Part shown: in pieces, positions 1 through 7,927 of the stretch | How the letters are laid out: each line of letters begins with the position of its first letter | Position numbering within the stretch: the first letter of the stretch is position 1 | From: Prolixibacteraceae bacterium | GTDB taxonomy: Bacteria; Bacteroidota; Bacteroidia; Bacteroidales; Prolixibacteraceae | Length of the DNA: 16,425 nt | Direction: 5' to 3' | Assembly: GCA_016788685.1 (NCBI GenBank) | Contig: JAEUSS010000520.1 | Span: 1 to 16,425 of the forward strand | Translations under genes and position numbers: made by a program | Notes under the pieces: model-generated | What the model saw: only the letters and a program-made list of their open reading frames with translations | Told to the model about the DNA's origin: nothing | Database searches by the model: none

Positions 1-1803
1 GATGGTCAATTCATTGTAAACCCAACTTTCTCGCAACTGCAAAAAGCCGATCTGGACATCATGGTTGGAGCTTCATACGACAACATTATGATGGTGGAAG
101 GCGAAATGGACGAAGTTTCGGAAGAAGTAATGCTCGAAGCCATTAAAGTCGCTCACGATGCCATCAAAATCCATTGCAAAGCCCAGGAAGAACTGGCCGC
201 ACTGGTTGGAAAAACAAAACGCACCTATTGCCACGAAGTAAACGATGCCGACCTGAAAGCTAAAGTTTTCGAAGATCTTTACCCTGCCTGTTATGCTTTG
301 GCAACTCAGCGCATCAACGACAAAGCACTTCGGATCGAGGGATTTCATGCAATCGTTGAAAAATACATTGAGGAATATTCGGCCGAAAACGCTGAAAATA
401 CCGAAATCAACCTTGGAACAAACATCAAGCTGATAAAAAAATACTACCACGATGTTGAAAAAGAAGCCATGCGCCGCATGATTCTTGACGAGGGCATCCG
501 TCTGGACGGCCGTACAACCACTCAAATCCGCCCGATTTGGGGAGAAGTTGATTATCTGCCCGGATCACACGGATCAGCCATCTTCACCCGTGGAGAAACA
601 CAGTCACTTTCATCCATCACTTTGGGAACCAAAATGGATGAGAAAAAGATTGACAGCGTAACCTACCAGGGCGTTGAAAAATTCTTGTTGCACTATAACT
701 TCCCGCCATTCTCGGTTGGTGAAGCCAAAGTTCCACGCGGCGTTGGCCGTCGCGAAATCGGACACGGAAACCTGGCCTTACGTGCCTTGAAAAAAATGAT
801 CCCGGAAGATTTTCCTTACGTAGTGAGAGTCGTTTCAGATATTCTGGAATCAAACGGATCGTCATCAATGGCAACCGTTTGCGCCGGAACCATGTGTATG
901 CTCGATGCCGGTGTGAAAATGAAACGTCCGGTTTCAGGTATTGCCATGGGTTTGATTACCGACCCTGCCAACAACAAATTTGCCGTACTTTCTGACATTC
1001 TGGGCGACGAAGATCACCTGGGCGACATGGACTTCAAAGTGACCGGAACCTCAAAAGGGATCACCGCTACCCAGATGGACATTAAAGTTGGCGGACTTTC
1101 TTACGAAATTCTTTCTCAGGCATTGCTTCAGGCTAAACAAGGCCGCGAACACATCCTGGGCGAAATCCTGAAAGTGATTTCTGAACCTCGCGAAGATTAC
1201 AAACCGAACGTCCCGCGCGTTGAGGTAATTCAGGTTCCTAAAGAATTCATCGGACCAATTATTGGCCCGGGAGGAAAAAACATCCAGAAACTTCAGGAAG
1301 AAACCAAAACCGTTATCTCGATTGAAGAAAAAGACGACATCGGGTTTGTACAGATTTCAAGCACCAACCGCGACTCGCTGGATGCTGCCATCCGCCGTAT
1401 CAAACTGATTGTGGCTGTTCCTGAAAAAGGTGAAATTTACAAAGGAAAAGTAAAATCAATCACTACATTTGGAGCTTTCATCGAAATCATGCCCGGAAAA
1501 GAAGGGCTGCTCCACATTTCCGAAATCAGCTGGAACCGCCTGAAAACGGTAGAAGAAGAACTTCAGGAAGGTCAGGAGGTTGAGGTGAAATTGCTGGATA
1601 TGGACCGCGACGGCAAGATGAAATTATCTCGCCGGGTGTTGCTCCCAAAACCGGAAGGTTATGTTGAACGTCCGGAACGCAGCAACGATGAGCGTCCGCC
1701 CCGTCGTGACGACAACCGTGGCGGAGATCGCCGTGACAACCGTGGCGGAGACCGGCGCGACAACCGCGGAGGTGACCGCCGTGACAACCGCGACCGGAAC
1801 TAA
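1..1803 (+). CDS. pnp: Polynucleotide phosphorylase, 3' part (5' end outside window)
   Basis: PNPase degrades RNA 3' to 5' by phosphorolysis as a cytoplasmic trimer. The frame is open from base 1, so the CDS is partial; 600 residues are visible. An ATG at base 61 is internal. Visible parts are the end of the first RNase PH domain, an alpha-helical linker, the second RNase PH domain (about residues 155-400) with the metal and catalytic set D338, D344 and K346 inside [12 protein letters not shown], a KH domain (about 405-470, GPGG at 422-425) and an S1 domain (477-548). K346 corresponds to E. coli K494, so about 148 residues lie upstream. The tail (549-600) is very hydrophilic and ends in repeated DNRGGDRR units. 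Identification rests on near-canonical motifs and is firm. Confidence 0.97.
   Translation, partial: DGQFIVNPTFSQLQKADLDIMVGASYDNIMMVEGEMDEVSEEVMLEAIKVAHDAIKIHCKAQEELAALVGKTKRTYCHEVNDADLKAKVFEDLYPACYALATQRINDKALRIEGFHAIVEKYIEEYSAENAENTEINLGTNIKLIKKYYHDVEKEAMRRMILDEGIRLDGRTTTQIRPIWGEVDYLPGSHGSAIFTRGETQSLSSITLGTKMDEKKIDSVTYQGVEKFLLHYNFPPFSVGEAKVPRGVGRREIGHGNLALRALKKMIPEDFPYVVRVVSDILESNGSSSMATVCAGTMCMLDAGVKMKRPVSGIAMGLITDPANNKFAVLSDILGDEDHLGDMDFKVTGTSKGITATQMDIKVGGLSYEILSQALLQAKQGREHILGEILKVISEPREDYKPNVPRVEVIQVPKEFIGPIIGPGGKNIQKLQEETKTVISIEEKDDIGFVQISSTNRDSLDAAIRRIKLIVAVPEKGEIYKGKVKSITTFGAFIEIMPGKEGLLHISEISWNRLKTVEEELQEGQEVEVKLLDMDRDGKMKLSRRVLLPKPEGYVERPERSNDERPPRRDDNRGGDRRDNRGGDRRDNRGGDRRDNRDRN
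1711..1800 (+). repeat. 24-bp tandem repeat encoding the PNPase tail
   Basis: Three 24-bp units (starting 1711, 1735 and 1759) and a partial fourth (1783-1800) encode DNRGGDRR repeats at the end of PNPase. The units differ mostly at synonymous third positions (cgt/cgc, gat/gac, gga/ggc), so the peptide seems to be kept while the DNA drifts. Confidence 0.9.
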
Positions 1804-1828
1804 TTGAGATATCAACCGCTGATATAAT

Positions 1829-1860
1829 AAAGATGCCCGCTGGTCGGGCATTTTTATTTT
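1829..1860 (+). terminator. Intrinsic terminator after pnp
   Basis: A 7-bp GC-rich stem (1833-1839 with 1845-1851, loop CTGGT) is extended by A-T pairs and followed by a T-rich run (1851-1860). It lies 26 nt past the pnp stop. Confidence 0.85.
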
Positions 1861-1988
1861 GCAGCAAGTCTGTTTTTACAATTTTACCGCAGCGCATCCT
1901 TCACTGTAATAAAATTGCCTAAATCCATACGGATAGAGTACTGAACCGAGTGATTGTTAAAACACTTACTTAATATTTAATTCTGAAT

Positions 1989-4097
1989 ATGAAACGAGTT
2001 ATTATTCCTTTTTTAGCACTGTCATTTATGATGTCCTGCTCAGAGAAACCCATGCAGTATCCGCCAACAAAAAAAGGCGATGCAAAAGAAACTTATTTCG
2101 GAACCGAAGTTGAAGATCCATATCGCTGGCTCGAAGACGATAATTCGGAAGAAACGGCCGAGTGGGTTAAAACACAAAACCAGCTCACGTTTGCTTATCT
2201 GGAGAAACTTCCCTTTCGGGCTGAAATCAAAAAACGCCTGACCGAATTGTCTGATTACCCTAAATATGGCACACCATTTAAAGAAGCCGGCAAATACTTC
2301 TTCTATAAAAACAACGGACTGCAAAACCAGAGCGTTCTGTATATGACTGCCGACCTGGCAGCCGAACCCACCGTTCTACTCGATCCTAACACCTTATCCG
2401 ACGACGGAACGGCGGCTCTTTCGGGCATCGAAATATCCAACGACGGAAAGTACCTGGTGTACCTGGTTGCCAAATCAGGATCGGACTGGAACGAGATTTT
2501 TGTAAAAAATATTGAAACCGGAGAAACTCTTTCCGATCATATTGTCTGGGTAAAATTTTCAGGAGTAAGCTGGTATAACGACGGATTCTTTTACAGTGCT
2601 TACGACAAGCCCGAAGCCGGAAGCGAACTCTCTAAAGCAAACGAATTCCAGAAAGTCTATTTCCACAAGCTCGGAACCGACCAATCGGCCGACCAATTGA
2701 TTGTGAGCGACCCAACCAATCCGAAACACATGTTTGGAGCAGGCGTGACCGACGACAAGCGCTTCCTGTTGGTATCGAAAAGCATCGGCACACACGGCAA
2801 CGCACTCGACTTTAAAGATCTCAGCAAAAAAAACAGCACGTTCATTAACCTGATGAACAGCTACGAATTTGAATTTAATCCGGTTGACAACATTGGCGAC
2901 GACCTTTATGTACTGACCAACTACAAAGCCCCTAAATATCGCCTGATCCGCATCAACACCAGCAAGCCCGAAGAAGCCAACTGGACCGATGTTATTCCGG
3001 AGAAAAAAGATGTACTGGAATCAGTACGGTTTATTGCCGGCAAGCTCGTTGTCAATTACATGACCGATGCACACAGCAAAGTAGAAGTTTATTCGTATGA
3101 CGGCGCATTGGATCATGAAGTTGTACTGCCCGGAATTGGCACCGTAGGAGCTTTCTCCGGAAAAAAAGACGAACCGGTAGCTTATTTCAGCTACACCTCG
3201 TTCAATACTCCCGGCGAGATCTACAAATACGATTTTTCTACCAAAGAATCGTCGCTGCATTTCAGGCCTGAAGTCAAATTTAATCCCGACAAGTTTGAGG
3301 TTAAACAGGAATTCTACGCCAGCAAAGACGAAACCCGGGTCCCGATGTTTATCGTTCATAAAAAAGGAATTGAGCTGAACGGCAGCAACCCCACCCTTCT
3401 GTATGCTTACGGCGGATTTAACATCAGCCTGACTCCGTCATTTTCGCCTTCGCGGATGGCATTCCTCGAAAATGGAGGAATATTTGTCATGGCCAACCTG
3501 CGTGGCGGGGGAGAATACGGCGAAGAATGGCATCTGTCGGGAACCAAACTGCAAAAGCAAAATGTTTTCGATGATTTCATCTCGGCAGCCGAATACCTGA
3601 TCGCACAGAAATATACTTCGAGCCAAAAGCTCGCGATCCAGGGCGGATCGAACGGAGGCCTGCTGGTAGGAGCTGTTACCAACCAACGCCCCGACCTGTT
3701 TAAAGTTGCACTCCCGGCAGTCGGGGTTATGGACATGCTCCGCTTCCACAAATTCACCATTGGCTGGGCCTGGGCCGGCGATTACGGAACCAGCGAAGAC
3801 AGCGAAGAAATGTTTAAATATCTCTATGCTTACTCGCCTTACCACACCATCAAAAAAGACGCGGCTTATCCGGCTGTACTGGCCACCACAGCCGATCATG
3901 ATGACCGCGTTGTTCCGGCGCACACCTTCAAGTACATGGCCCGCCTTCAGGAATACGGTGCTGGCAACAAACTCCCGCTGTTGATTCGTATCGACACCAA
4001 AGCAGGACACGGTGCAGGCAAACCAACCGCTAAAGTTATTGAAGAATACACCGATATCTGGTCGTTTGTATTCTATCATCTAGGCATGAAACTGTAA
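1989..4097 (+). CDS. Prolyl oligopeptidase family S9A lipoprotein
   Basis: A serine peptidase that cleaves short peptides after proline (or similar residues). The 702 residues match the usual prolyl oligopeptidase length. Residues 1-17 form a lipoprotein signal (hydrophobic stretch, then MMSC with C17 as lipidation site), so it is probably anchored in the periplasm or outer membrane. The N-terminal part has the family signature around DPYRWLED (about 44-51), followed by a beta-propeller (about 75-425), then an alpha/beta-hydrolase domain. The catalytic triad is S554 in GGSNGG, D639 in DHDDRVV and H674 in KAGHGAG. Start chosen at 1989 because it begins the signal peptide directly. It is flanked by terminators, so it is probably a single-gene unit. 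The family is clear; specificity within S9A is inferred. Confidence 0.95.
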   Translation: MKRVIIPFLALSFMMSCSEKPMQYPPTKKGDAKETYFGTEVEDPYRWLEDDNSEETAEWVKTQNQLTFAYLEKLPFRAEIKKRLTELSDYPKYGTPFKEAGKYFFYKNNGLQNQSVLYMTADLAAEPTVLLDPNTLSDDGTAALSGIEISNDGKYLVYLVAKSGSDWNEIFVKNIETGETLSDHIVWVKFSGVSWYNDGFFYSAYDKPEAGSELSKANEFQKVYFHKLGTDQSADQLIVSDPTNPKHMFGAGVTDDKRFLLVSKSIGTHGNALDFKDLSKKNSTFINLMNSYEFEFNPVDNIGDDLYVLTNYKAPKYRLIRINTSKPEEANWTDVIPEKKDVLESVRFIAGKLVVNYMTDAHSKVEVYSYDGALDHEVVLPGIGTVGAFSGKKDEPVAYFSYTSFNTPGEIYKYDFSTKESSLHFRPEVKFNPDKFEVKQEFYASKDETRVPMFIVHKKGIELNGSNPTLLYAYGGFNISLTPSFSPSRMAFLENGGIFVMANLRGGGEYGEEWHLSGTKLQKQNVFDDFISAAEYLIAQKYTSSQKLAIQGGSNGGLLVGAVTNQRPDLFKVALPAVGVMDMLRFHKFTIGWAWAGDYGTSEDSEEMFKYLYAYSPYHTIKKDAAYPAVLATTADHDDRVVPAHTFKYMARLQEYGAGNKLPLLIRIDTKAGHGAGKPTAKVIEEYTDIWSFVFYHLGMKL

Positions 4098-4104
4098 TTT
4101 ACTG

Positions 4105-4129
4105 AGCGGGCGACCTGTAGTCGCCCGCT
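4105..4129 (+). terminator. Stable hairpin after the S9A peptidase, probable terminator
   Basis: A perfect 9-bp GC-rich stem (4106-4114 with 4120-4128, loop CTGTA), extended by an A-T pair, begins 8 nt past the stop. No long T run follows, so it may stabilise the 3' end rather than terminate on its own. The second hairpin at 4217-4246 is the better terminator. Confidence 0.55.
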
Positions 4130-4209
4130 TACTGCAATAAAGGAGAAAACACCTTCTCATTTTGATAATCAAGGTATCAAAAAAGCATTTCAGTTCGCTC
4201 AAAATATTG

Positions 4210-4217
4210 TACTTTTA
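4210..4217 (+). promoter_or_regulatory. Possible -7 box for the deoxynucleoside kinase
   Basis: TACTTTTA matches the Bacteroidota -7 consensus TAnnTTTG at 7 of 8 positions (the two n count as matches), with TTTC 18 nt upstream as a weak -33 box. It would start transcription inside the left arm of the following hairpin. By eye only. Confidence 0.35.
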
Positions 4218-4250
4218 AAATCCCGGAAAATTAAATCCGGGATTTTTTTT
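4217..4250 (+). terminator. Intrinsic terminator just upstream of the kinase start
   Basis: An 11-bp stem (4217-4227 with 4236-4246), including the CCCGG/CCGGG core, has an 8-nt A/T loop and continues into a run of eight T (4243-4250). It is a classic rho-independent terminator but ends only about 11 nt before the kinase ATG at 4262. Confidence 0.85.
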
Positions 4251-4261
4251 ATTTGCTGATT

Positions 4262-4900
4262 ATGAGCTTAAACTATCTGGTTATAGAAGGAAATATCGGT
4301 GCAGGCAAGACTACCCTTGCGCAGATGATTAGTGAAAGATACCAGGCCAAACTGGTACTCGAACAATTTGCCGACAATCCTTTCCTGCCCAAATTCTACG
4401 AAAATCAGGAACAATATTCATTCCCGCTCGAGATGGCTTTCCTGGCCGAAAGGTATAACCAACTGCACCGTGAACTCAGTCATTTTGACCTGTTCAGCAC
4501 GTTTACCGTCTCGGACTACTACTTCATGAAATCGCTGATTTTTGCACAGAACACCCTGCAGCCCGATGAATACAATTTATACCGGCAGTTCTTCACCATC
4601 ATATACGACAAAATGCCGAAACCCGATTTGTATGTATACCTGCACAAAGACACCGACCTGCTCCTGAAAAACATTGCACACCGGGGGCGCACCTACGAAT
4701 CGCACATCACGAAAGAGTACCTCGAAAAAATCACCCGGGGATATTTCAGTTTCTTCAGGCAACAAAATGACATACCGATACTGATTATTGACACTAATGG
4801 TATAGATTTTGTTAATCGGCCTGAAGATTTTGAAAAACTAACAGAAACGATATTTAACAGAGAATTTGGCAAAGGAATAACCCGCATATTACTTGATTAA
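4262..4900 (+). CDS. Deoxynucleoside kinase (dAK/dGK-type)
   Basis: It phosphorylates deoxynucleosides with a nucleoside triphosphate in the cytoplasmic salvage pathway. The 212 residues fit the single-domain dNK family. The N-terminus is a beta strand followed by a P-loop, GNIGAGKTT (residues 10-18). EMAFLAERYNQL fits the substrate-side helix, SDYYFMKS occupies the place of the family D-R-S/Y segment, and HRGRTYE is the arginine-rich LID. Start set at the ATG (4262) because an in-frame TTG at 4253 lies in the terminator's T tail and adds only three residues. It shares no operon with its neighbours: a terminator precedes it and a promoter for the next gene follows. The preferred base (dA, dG or dC) cannot be read from the sequence. 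Confidence 0.9.
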   Translation: MSLNYLVIEGNIGAGKTTLAQMISERYQAKLVLEQFADNPFLPKFYENQEQYSFPLEMAFLAERYNQLHRELSHFDLFSTFTVSDYYFMKSLIFAQNTLQPDEYNLYRQFFTIIYDKMPKPDLYVYLHKDTDLLLKNIAHRGRTYESHITKEYLEKITRGYFSFFRQQNDIPILIIDTNGIDFVNRPEDFEKLTETIFNREFGKGITRILLD

Positions 4901-4937
4901 AAACCGTTTTTATGCTTTTTTTTAAACGAAACATTGT

Positions 4938-4945
4938 TAATTTTG
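4938..4945 (+). promoter_or_regulatory. Bacteroidota-type -7 promoter box for the TPR lipoprotein
   Basis: TAATTTTG is a perfect TAnnTTTG match, with a T-rich -33 region (4916-4923) at about the right spacing. The predicted start near 4952 leaves a 5' leader of about 40 nt, reasonable for what looks like a highly expressed gene. Confidence 0.6.
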
Positions 4946-4991
4946 TAAACGTGACCGATTTTATTACACCATCAAATTTAATATATTCATT

Positions 4992-6746
4992 ATGAGAAGA
5001 ATTAACTTAAAACCATTTGCCCTCATTGCTTTGGCAGCCGTTATGCTGTCAAGTTGTGCAAGTTTGCAGAAGATGAAAAAGAATGCAAACCTGATAAACT
5101 TTAAAACGACTCCTGAAATTCTTGAAACACACGCAGGAAAAGTTGATGTTGCAATCGACGGAACTTTCCCGGCTAAGTATTTCAACAAAAAAGTAACTAT
5201 GGTTGCTACTCCGGTTCTGAAATATGACGGCGGAGAAACAGCTTATGCTCCGGTAACCCTTCAGGGCGAAAAAGTAAAAGACAACAACAAGGTAATCAGC
5301 ATCAAAAACGGCGGAAGCTTTAACTACAAAAATTCAGTTCTGTACGCTGAAGGCATGCGCATGTCGGACCTTGAGTTGCGCATTACCGCTTCGAAAGGTT
5401 TAAAAAGTGTTGACTTTGCTCCTATTGCATTGGCAAAAGGTGTAATTGCTACTCCAACACTGGTGATCAACTACCCGACTCCAATCCTTGGTGTTCAACG
5501 CGAGAAAAACACTACCGGCAAATACGATCCAAACATCGATGCCTTCCAACGGATTGTTCCTGATGAATACACTGCCGACATCAAATACCTGATCAACAAA
5601 GCAGATATCCGCAAAGAAGAACTGACAAAAGAGGAAATTGCCAGACTGAAAGAATACAACAAAGCAGCTGCCAAAGACCCACGCAAAAAAATCGTAGGCA
5701 TGGAAGTTTCTTCTTACGCTTCACCTGACGGAGCTTTGGAACTGAACACCAAACTGGCTGAACAACGTCAGAGTGCTTCTTCTAAATTCCTGACTAAAGA
5801 ATTGAAGAAAGACGAAGTAGAAGCTGAATTCAAAACAAAATTCACTCCGGAAGACTGGGACGGTTTCAAAGAACTGATGGGCAAATCGAACATTCAGGAT
5901 AAAGAATTGATCCTTCGTGTGCTTTCGATGTACACTGACCCTGAAGTCCGCGAACGCGAAATCAAAAACCTTTCGGCTGCTTTCACAGGCGTTGCCAACG
6001 AAATTTTGCCACAACTGCGTCGTTCAAAATTCACTACCAGCATCGAGCTGATTGGTAAAACTGACGAAGAAATTGCTGCTTTGGCTGATTCTGATCCTTC
6101 GAAACTGAACCCTGCTGAGTTGCTTTACGCTGCTACTTTAACCAAAGACCTGAACAAACAACTGGCTATCTACAACTCGTTCATGAAAGTATATCCGAAC
6201 GACTGGAGAGGACCAAACAACGCCGGTATGGTTTTGGCTAAACAGCAGAAATATGCTGATGCAAAAAGCTTGTTCGAAAAAGCTGAAAAGATGAACAACA
6301 ACGAGCCGATCATCAAAAACAACCTGGGTATCTGCGAACTGAAAGAAGGTAACTTAGCTAAAGCTGAAACTTATTTCGGAGCTGCTTCAGGAGCTGGTGA
6401 GGCTGTAAACAACAACCTTGGAATTCTGAGCATCATCAAAGGCGACTATGCTAAAGCTGTTAAATATTTCAACGATTCAGATTCACCAAACACTGGCCTA
6501 GCTAAAATCCTGGCCGGCGACAACAACGGTGCTTTGAAATCGTTGGAAAACTGCACCTGGGAAGGTTGCTACATGAAAGAATACTTCAAGGCAGTAGTTG
6601 GCGCACGCACAGCTAAAGAAAACCTGATGTACGAAAGCCTTTCGAAAGCTACCCAAATGAAACCTGAATTGAAGAAAACTGCTGCTTCGGGCATGGAGTT
6701 TGCCAAATACTTCAACGAAGCTCGTTTCAAAGAAATCGTAAAATAA
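4992..6746 (+). CDS. TPR lipoprotein with an OmpA-like segment, probably highly expressed
   Basis: A 584-residue protein with a lipoprotein signal (residues 1-22, lipobox LSSC, C22 lipidated), so probably outer-membrane or periplasmic. Residues about 35-230 look like beta-rich tandem domains. About 233-270 (MEVSSYASPDG, then N-x-x-LAEQRQSAS) resembles the OmpA C-terminal pattern of a strand, Asp/Gly turn and Arg-rich helix. About 370-500 holds TPR-like helical hairpins (GMVLAKQQKYADAKSLFEKA, LGICELKEGNLAKAETYF). Codon use is much more restricted than in neighbours (gct, aaa, aac, ctg favoured), which suggests strong expression. It has its own promoter and terminator. I recognise the architecture as a common Bacteroidetes surface or periplasmic protein but cannot assign a role; cell-envelope scaffolding is an inference. 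Confidence 0.85.
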   Translation: MRRINLKPFALIALAAVMLSSCASLQKMKKNANLINFKTTPEILETHAGKVDVAIDGTFPAKYFNKKVTMVATPVLKYDGGETAYAPVTLQGEKVKDNNKVISIKNGGSFNYKNSVLYAEGMRMSDLELRITASKGLKSVDFAPIALAKGVIATPTLVINYPTPILGVQREKNTTGKYDPNIDAFQRIVPDEYTADIKYLINKADIRKEELTKEEIARLKEYNKAAAKDPRKKIVGMEVSSYASPDGALELNTKLAEQRQSASSKFLTKELKKDEVEAEFKTKFTPEDWDGFKELMGKSNIQDKELILRVLSMYTDPEVREREIKNLSAAFTGVANEILPQLRRSKFTTSIELIGKTDEEIAALADSDPSKLNPAELLYAATLTKDLNKQLAIYNSFMKVYPNDWRGPNNAGMVLAKQQKYADAKSLFEKAEKMNNNEPIIKNNLGICELKEGNLAKAETYFGAASGAGEAVNNNLGILSIIKGDYAKAVKYFNDSDSPNTGLAKILAGDNNGALKSLENCTWEGCYMKEYFKAVVGARTAKENLMYESLSKATQMKPELKKTAASGMEFAKYFNEARFKEIVK

Positions 6747-6769
6747 GCGCAACACACGCGATATACCGG

Positions 6770-6802
6770 AAAGAGCGGCTCATGAGAGTCGCTCTTTTTT
6801 TT
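6770..6802 (+). terminator. Strong intrinsic terminator after the TPR lipoprotein
   Basis: A 12-bp stem (6770-6781 with 6786-6797, one G-T pair, loop ATGA) is followed by a T run to 6802. It begins 23 nt after the stop codon. Confidence 0.92.
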
Positions 6803-6803
6803 G

Positions 6804-6929
6804 TTATTACCGCTGAAACCACGCCATCCCATCGCGCCGGAACCAGGGGCGCATCGTACACAAGCCATTCCCGAATATCAGGCCGACAAAAAGGCCTTCC
6901 CGATCGGTTGCGCCTGAAATTTTAGACTC
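6804..6929. other. Non-coding stretch with no recognised feature
   Basis: Moderately GC-rich sequence between the TPR-gene terminator and the large hairpin. No frame on either strand has a plausible start, length and composition. It could be the edge of a dispersed repeat, but a second copy is not present in this window. Confidence 0.5.
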
Positions 6930-6931
6930 AG

Positions 6932-6973
6932 CTAACCAACAAAAGACTCCTTGCGGAGTCTTTTGTTGGTTAG
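6932..6973. terminator. Perfect 19-bp hairpin, possible bidirectional terminator
   Basis: Arms 6932-6950 and 6955-6973 pair without mismatch around a TTGC loop. The core AAAAGACTCC / GGAGTCTTTT has the A-tract, GC stem and T-tract of a terminator that reads on both strands, extended outward by nine more pairs. The left edge contains AGCTAAC. It does not directly follow a gene: the TPR gene already has its own terminator 150 nt upstream. Confidence 0.6.
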
Positions 6974-7001
6974 GCGAAAAGCCAATGTACACGGTCTGGC
7001 C

Positions 7002-7232
7002 GGCTAAGTCTCTTTTTTAGGCGGCTAAGTTTCGGTTTTATTTAGCTATGTTTCGGTTTAGTGTGGCTATATTTCGGTTCAATGCGGCTAAGCGTCTGGA
7101 ATGAATAGCTAAGACCCGGAATGATGCAGCTAAACGCCGGTTTAGTCTGGCTATGAGTCTCGACAACATGGCTATGTTTCGTTTGGGTCTGGCTAAGTCC
7201 CGCGACCGTGCAGCTAAGAGCCGGAGGAGAGG
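7002..7232. repeat. Tandem array, eleven units of 21 nt
   Basis: Eleven units start exactly 21 nt apart (7002, 7023, 7044, 7065, 7086, 7107, 7128, 7149, 7170, 7191, 7212). Each begins RGCTAW followed by a purine (G in 9 of 11), so position 1 is a purine and positions 2-5 (GCTA) are invariant. Position 10 is always a pyrimidine, position 11 always C, 12-13 mostly GG, and position 18 always a purine. The remaining positions vary freely. The spacing has no indels. A lone AGCTATA plus TCGG at 7317 is in register (five periods after the last unit). No coding function is evident. Confidence 0.93.
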
Positions 7233-7438
7233 TGCGCAGGAATGTTCGTGCCCTAGCAGCAGCCAACGGCAACCGATAGGACTGCAAGCATGGAAGGGGA
7301 CGGTGCGGATCAGAGCAGCTATATCGGCTTCAGGAAAAACAAAAATCGAAAAACATGCGGCGATTGCAAGGTTGATGGGGGAGTTGGTTTGTACGGAGAA
7401 CGGAATTTCTGTTCCAGAGCTAAACCATGCAAGTGACC
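7233..7438. other. Non-coding stretch between the array and the lipoprotein cassette
   Basis: No supportable gene. A frame from 7153 to 7443 exists, but its first third is just the translated repeat array and the rest resembles no known protein. AGCTAA at 7418-7423 is the inverse of TTAGCT at 7440-7445, so a small inverted repeat sits at the left border of the lipoprotein module. Confidence 0.5.
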
Positions 7439-7453
7439 GTTAGCTTTAAGTGT
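7439..7453. repeat. Left arm of 15-bp inverted repeat around the small lipoprotein gene
   Basis: Read on the minus strand this is ACACTTAAAGCTAAC; the right arm (7928-7942, plus strand) is ACACCTAAAGCTAAC, a 14/15 match in inverted orientation. The left arm begins GTTAGCT, similar in shape to an integron core site (GTTRRRY) but not an exact match. Confidence 0.8.
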
Positions 7454-7540
7454 AAAAAGGACCCAATTCAAAAGTACAATGAATACGCAACCAGAAATCC
7501 AATCATTACATCTTCTGTGTATTAACTAAATATACGTAAA

Positions 7541-7927
7541 ATGAAAAACTTAACGACAATTCTACTTGTGACAATTTCAATGCTTTCATTGAGCTCTTGT
7601 AATAAAGAGAAAGAAGAGGAAATTGATTTTTACGATAATGAATATCGAATAGGACTATGGATTAACTCTGTTGGTTCTAATAGAAAAGACACATTACAAT
7701 TTGTTAATGACTCTATTTTAATACGAAAAGGAGATTTTTATGTGTATGAAAGATATTTGTACAGAATTGAAGGAAAAACTCTTTTCGTTCGGCTTCCTGA
7801 CTCATCATTGGAAACTCAACATGCGATTTCAACGATTGACAAGAACGGTGTCATTCTTGGGAATATGTACATAACTACTGGATTTACAATCAATTCAGGA
7901 ACATTCTATAAAGACATTGAAAATTAA
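7541..7927 (+). CDS. Small AT-rich lipoprotein, function unknown
   Basis: A 128-residue protein with a clear lipoprotein signal: MKN, a hydrophobic stretch and LSSC, with C20 as lipidation site. A charged linker (KEKEEE) follows. The rest has alternating short strands (GLWINS, DTLQFVNDSILIRKG, YLYRIEGKTLFVRL, GVILGNMYITTG) that resemble a small lipocalin-like or single-sheet barrel; this fold is a guess from the pattern. The gene is visibly richer in A+T than every neighbour and uses rarer codons (ata, aga, tta), which suggests recent transfer. It starts 87 nt inside the left arm of the flanking inverted repeat, and the right arm begins directly after its stop codon, so gene and repeats look like one unit. 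Confidence 0.8.
   Translation: MKNLTTILLVTISMLSLSSCNKEKEEEIDFYDNEYRIGLWINSVGSNRKDTLQFVNDSILIRKGDFYVYERYLYRIEGKTLFVRLPDSSLETQHAISTIDKNGVILGNMYITTGFTINSGTFYKDIEN

Noticed and set aside
3438..4079. 213-codon minus-strand frame opposite the S9A catalytic domain
   Set aside because: Same reason: it overlays the triad-bearing domain, has no recognisable motif and has no start signal.
6930..6975. 19-bp hairpin as an integron attC site (AGCTAAC ... GTTAGGC)
   Set aside because: The right end does fit GTTRRRY, but the stem is perfectly paired with no bulged bases and the loop is only 4 nt. It fits a terminator better.
7002..7232. CRISPR array
   Set aside because: The units have no separation into a conserved repeat and a unique spacer of about 30 nt: the whole period is only 21 nt, conserved positions are scattered inside it, and no cas genes are present.
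7042..7287. Minus-strand frame through the array with seven-residue periodicity
   Set aside because: A 21-nt repeat gives a seven-residue period in any open frame. The array contains stops in this frame further along, and neither the residues nor a start signal are convincing.
7153..7443. Open frame of 96 codons on the plus strand
   Set aside because: It begins inside the tandem array. Its first third is the translated 21-nt repeat (seven-residue period such as AKSRDR/AKSRRR), and the rest matches no family I know and has no supporting context.
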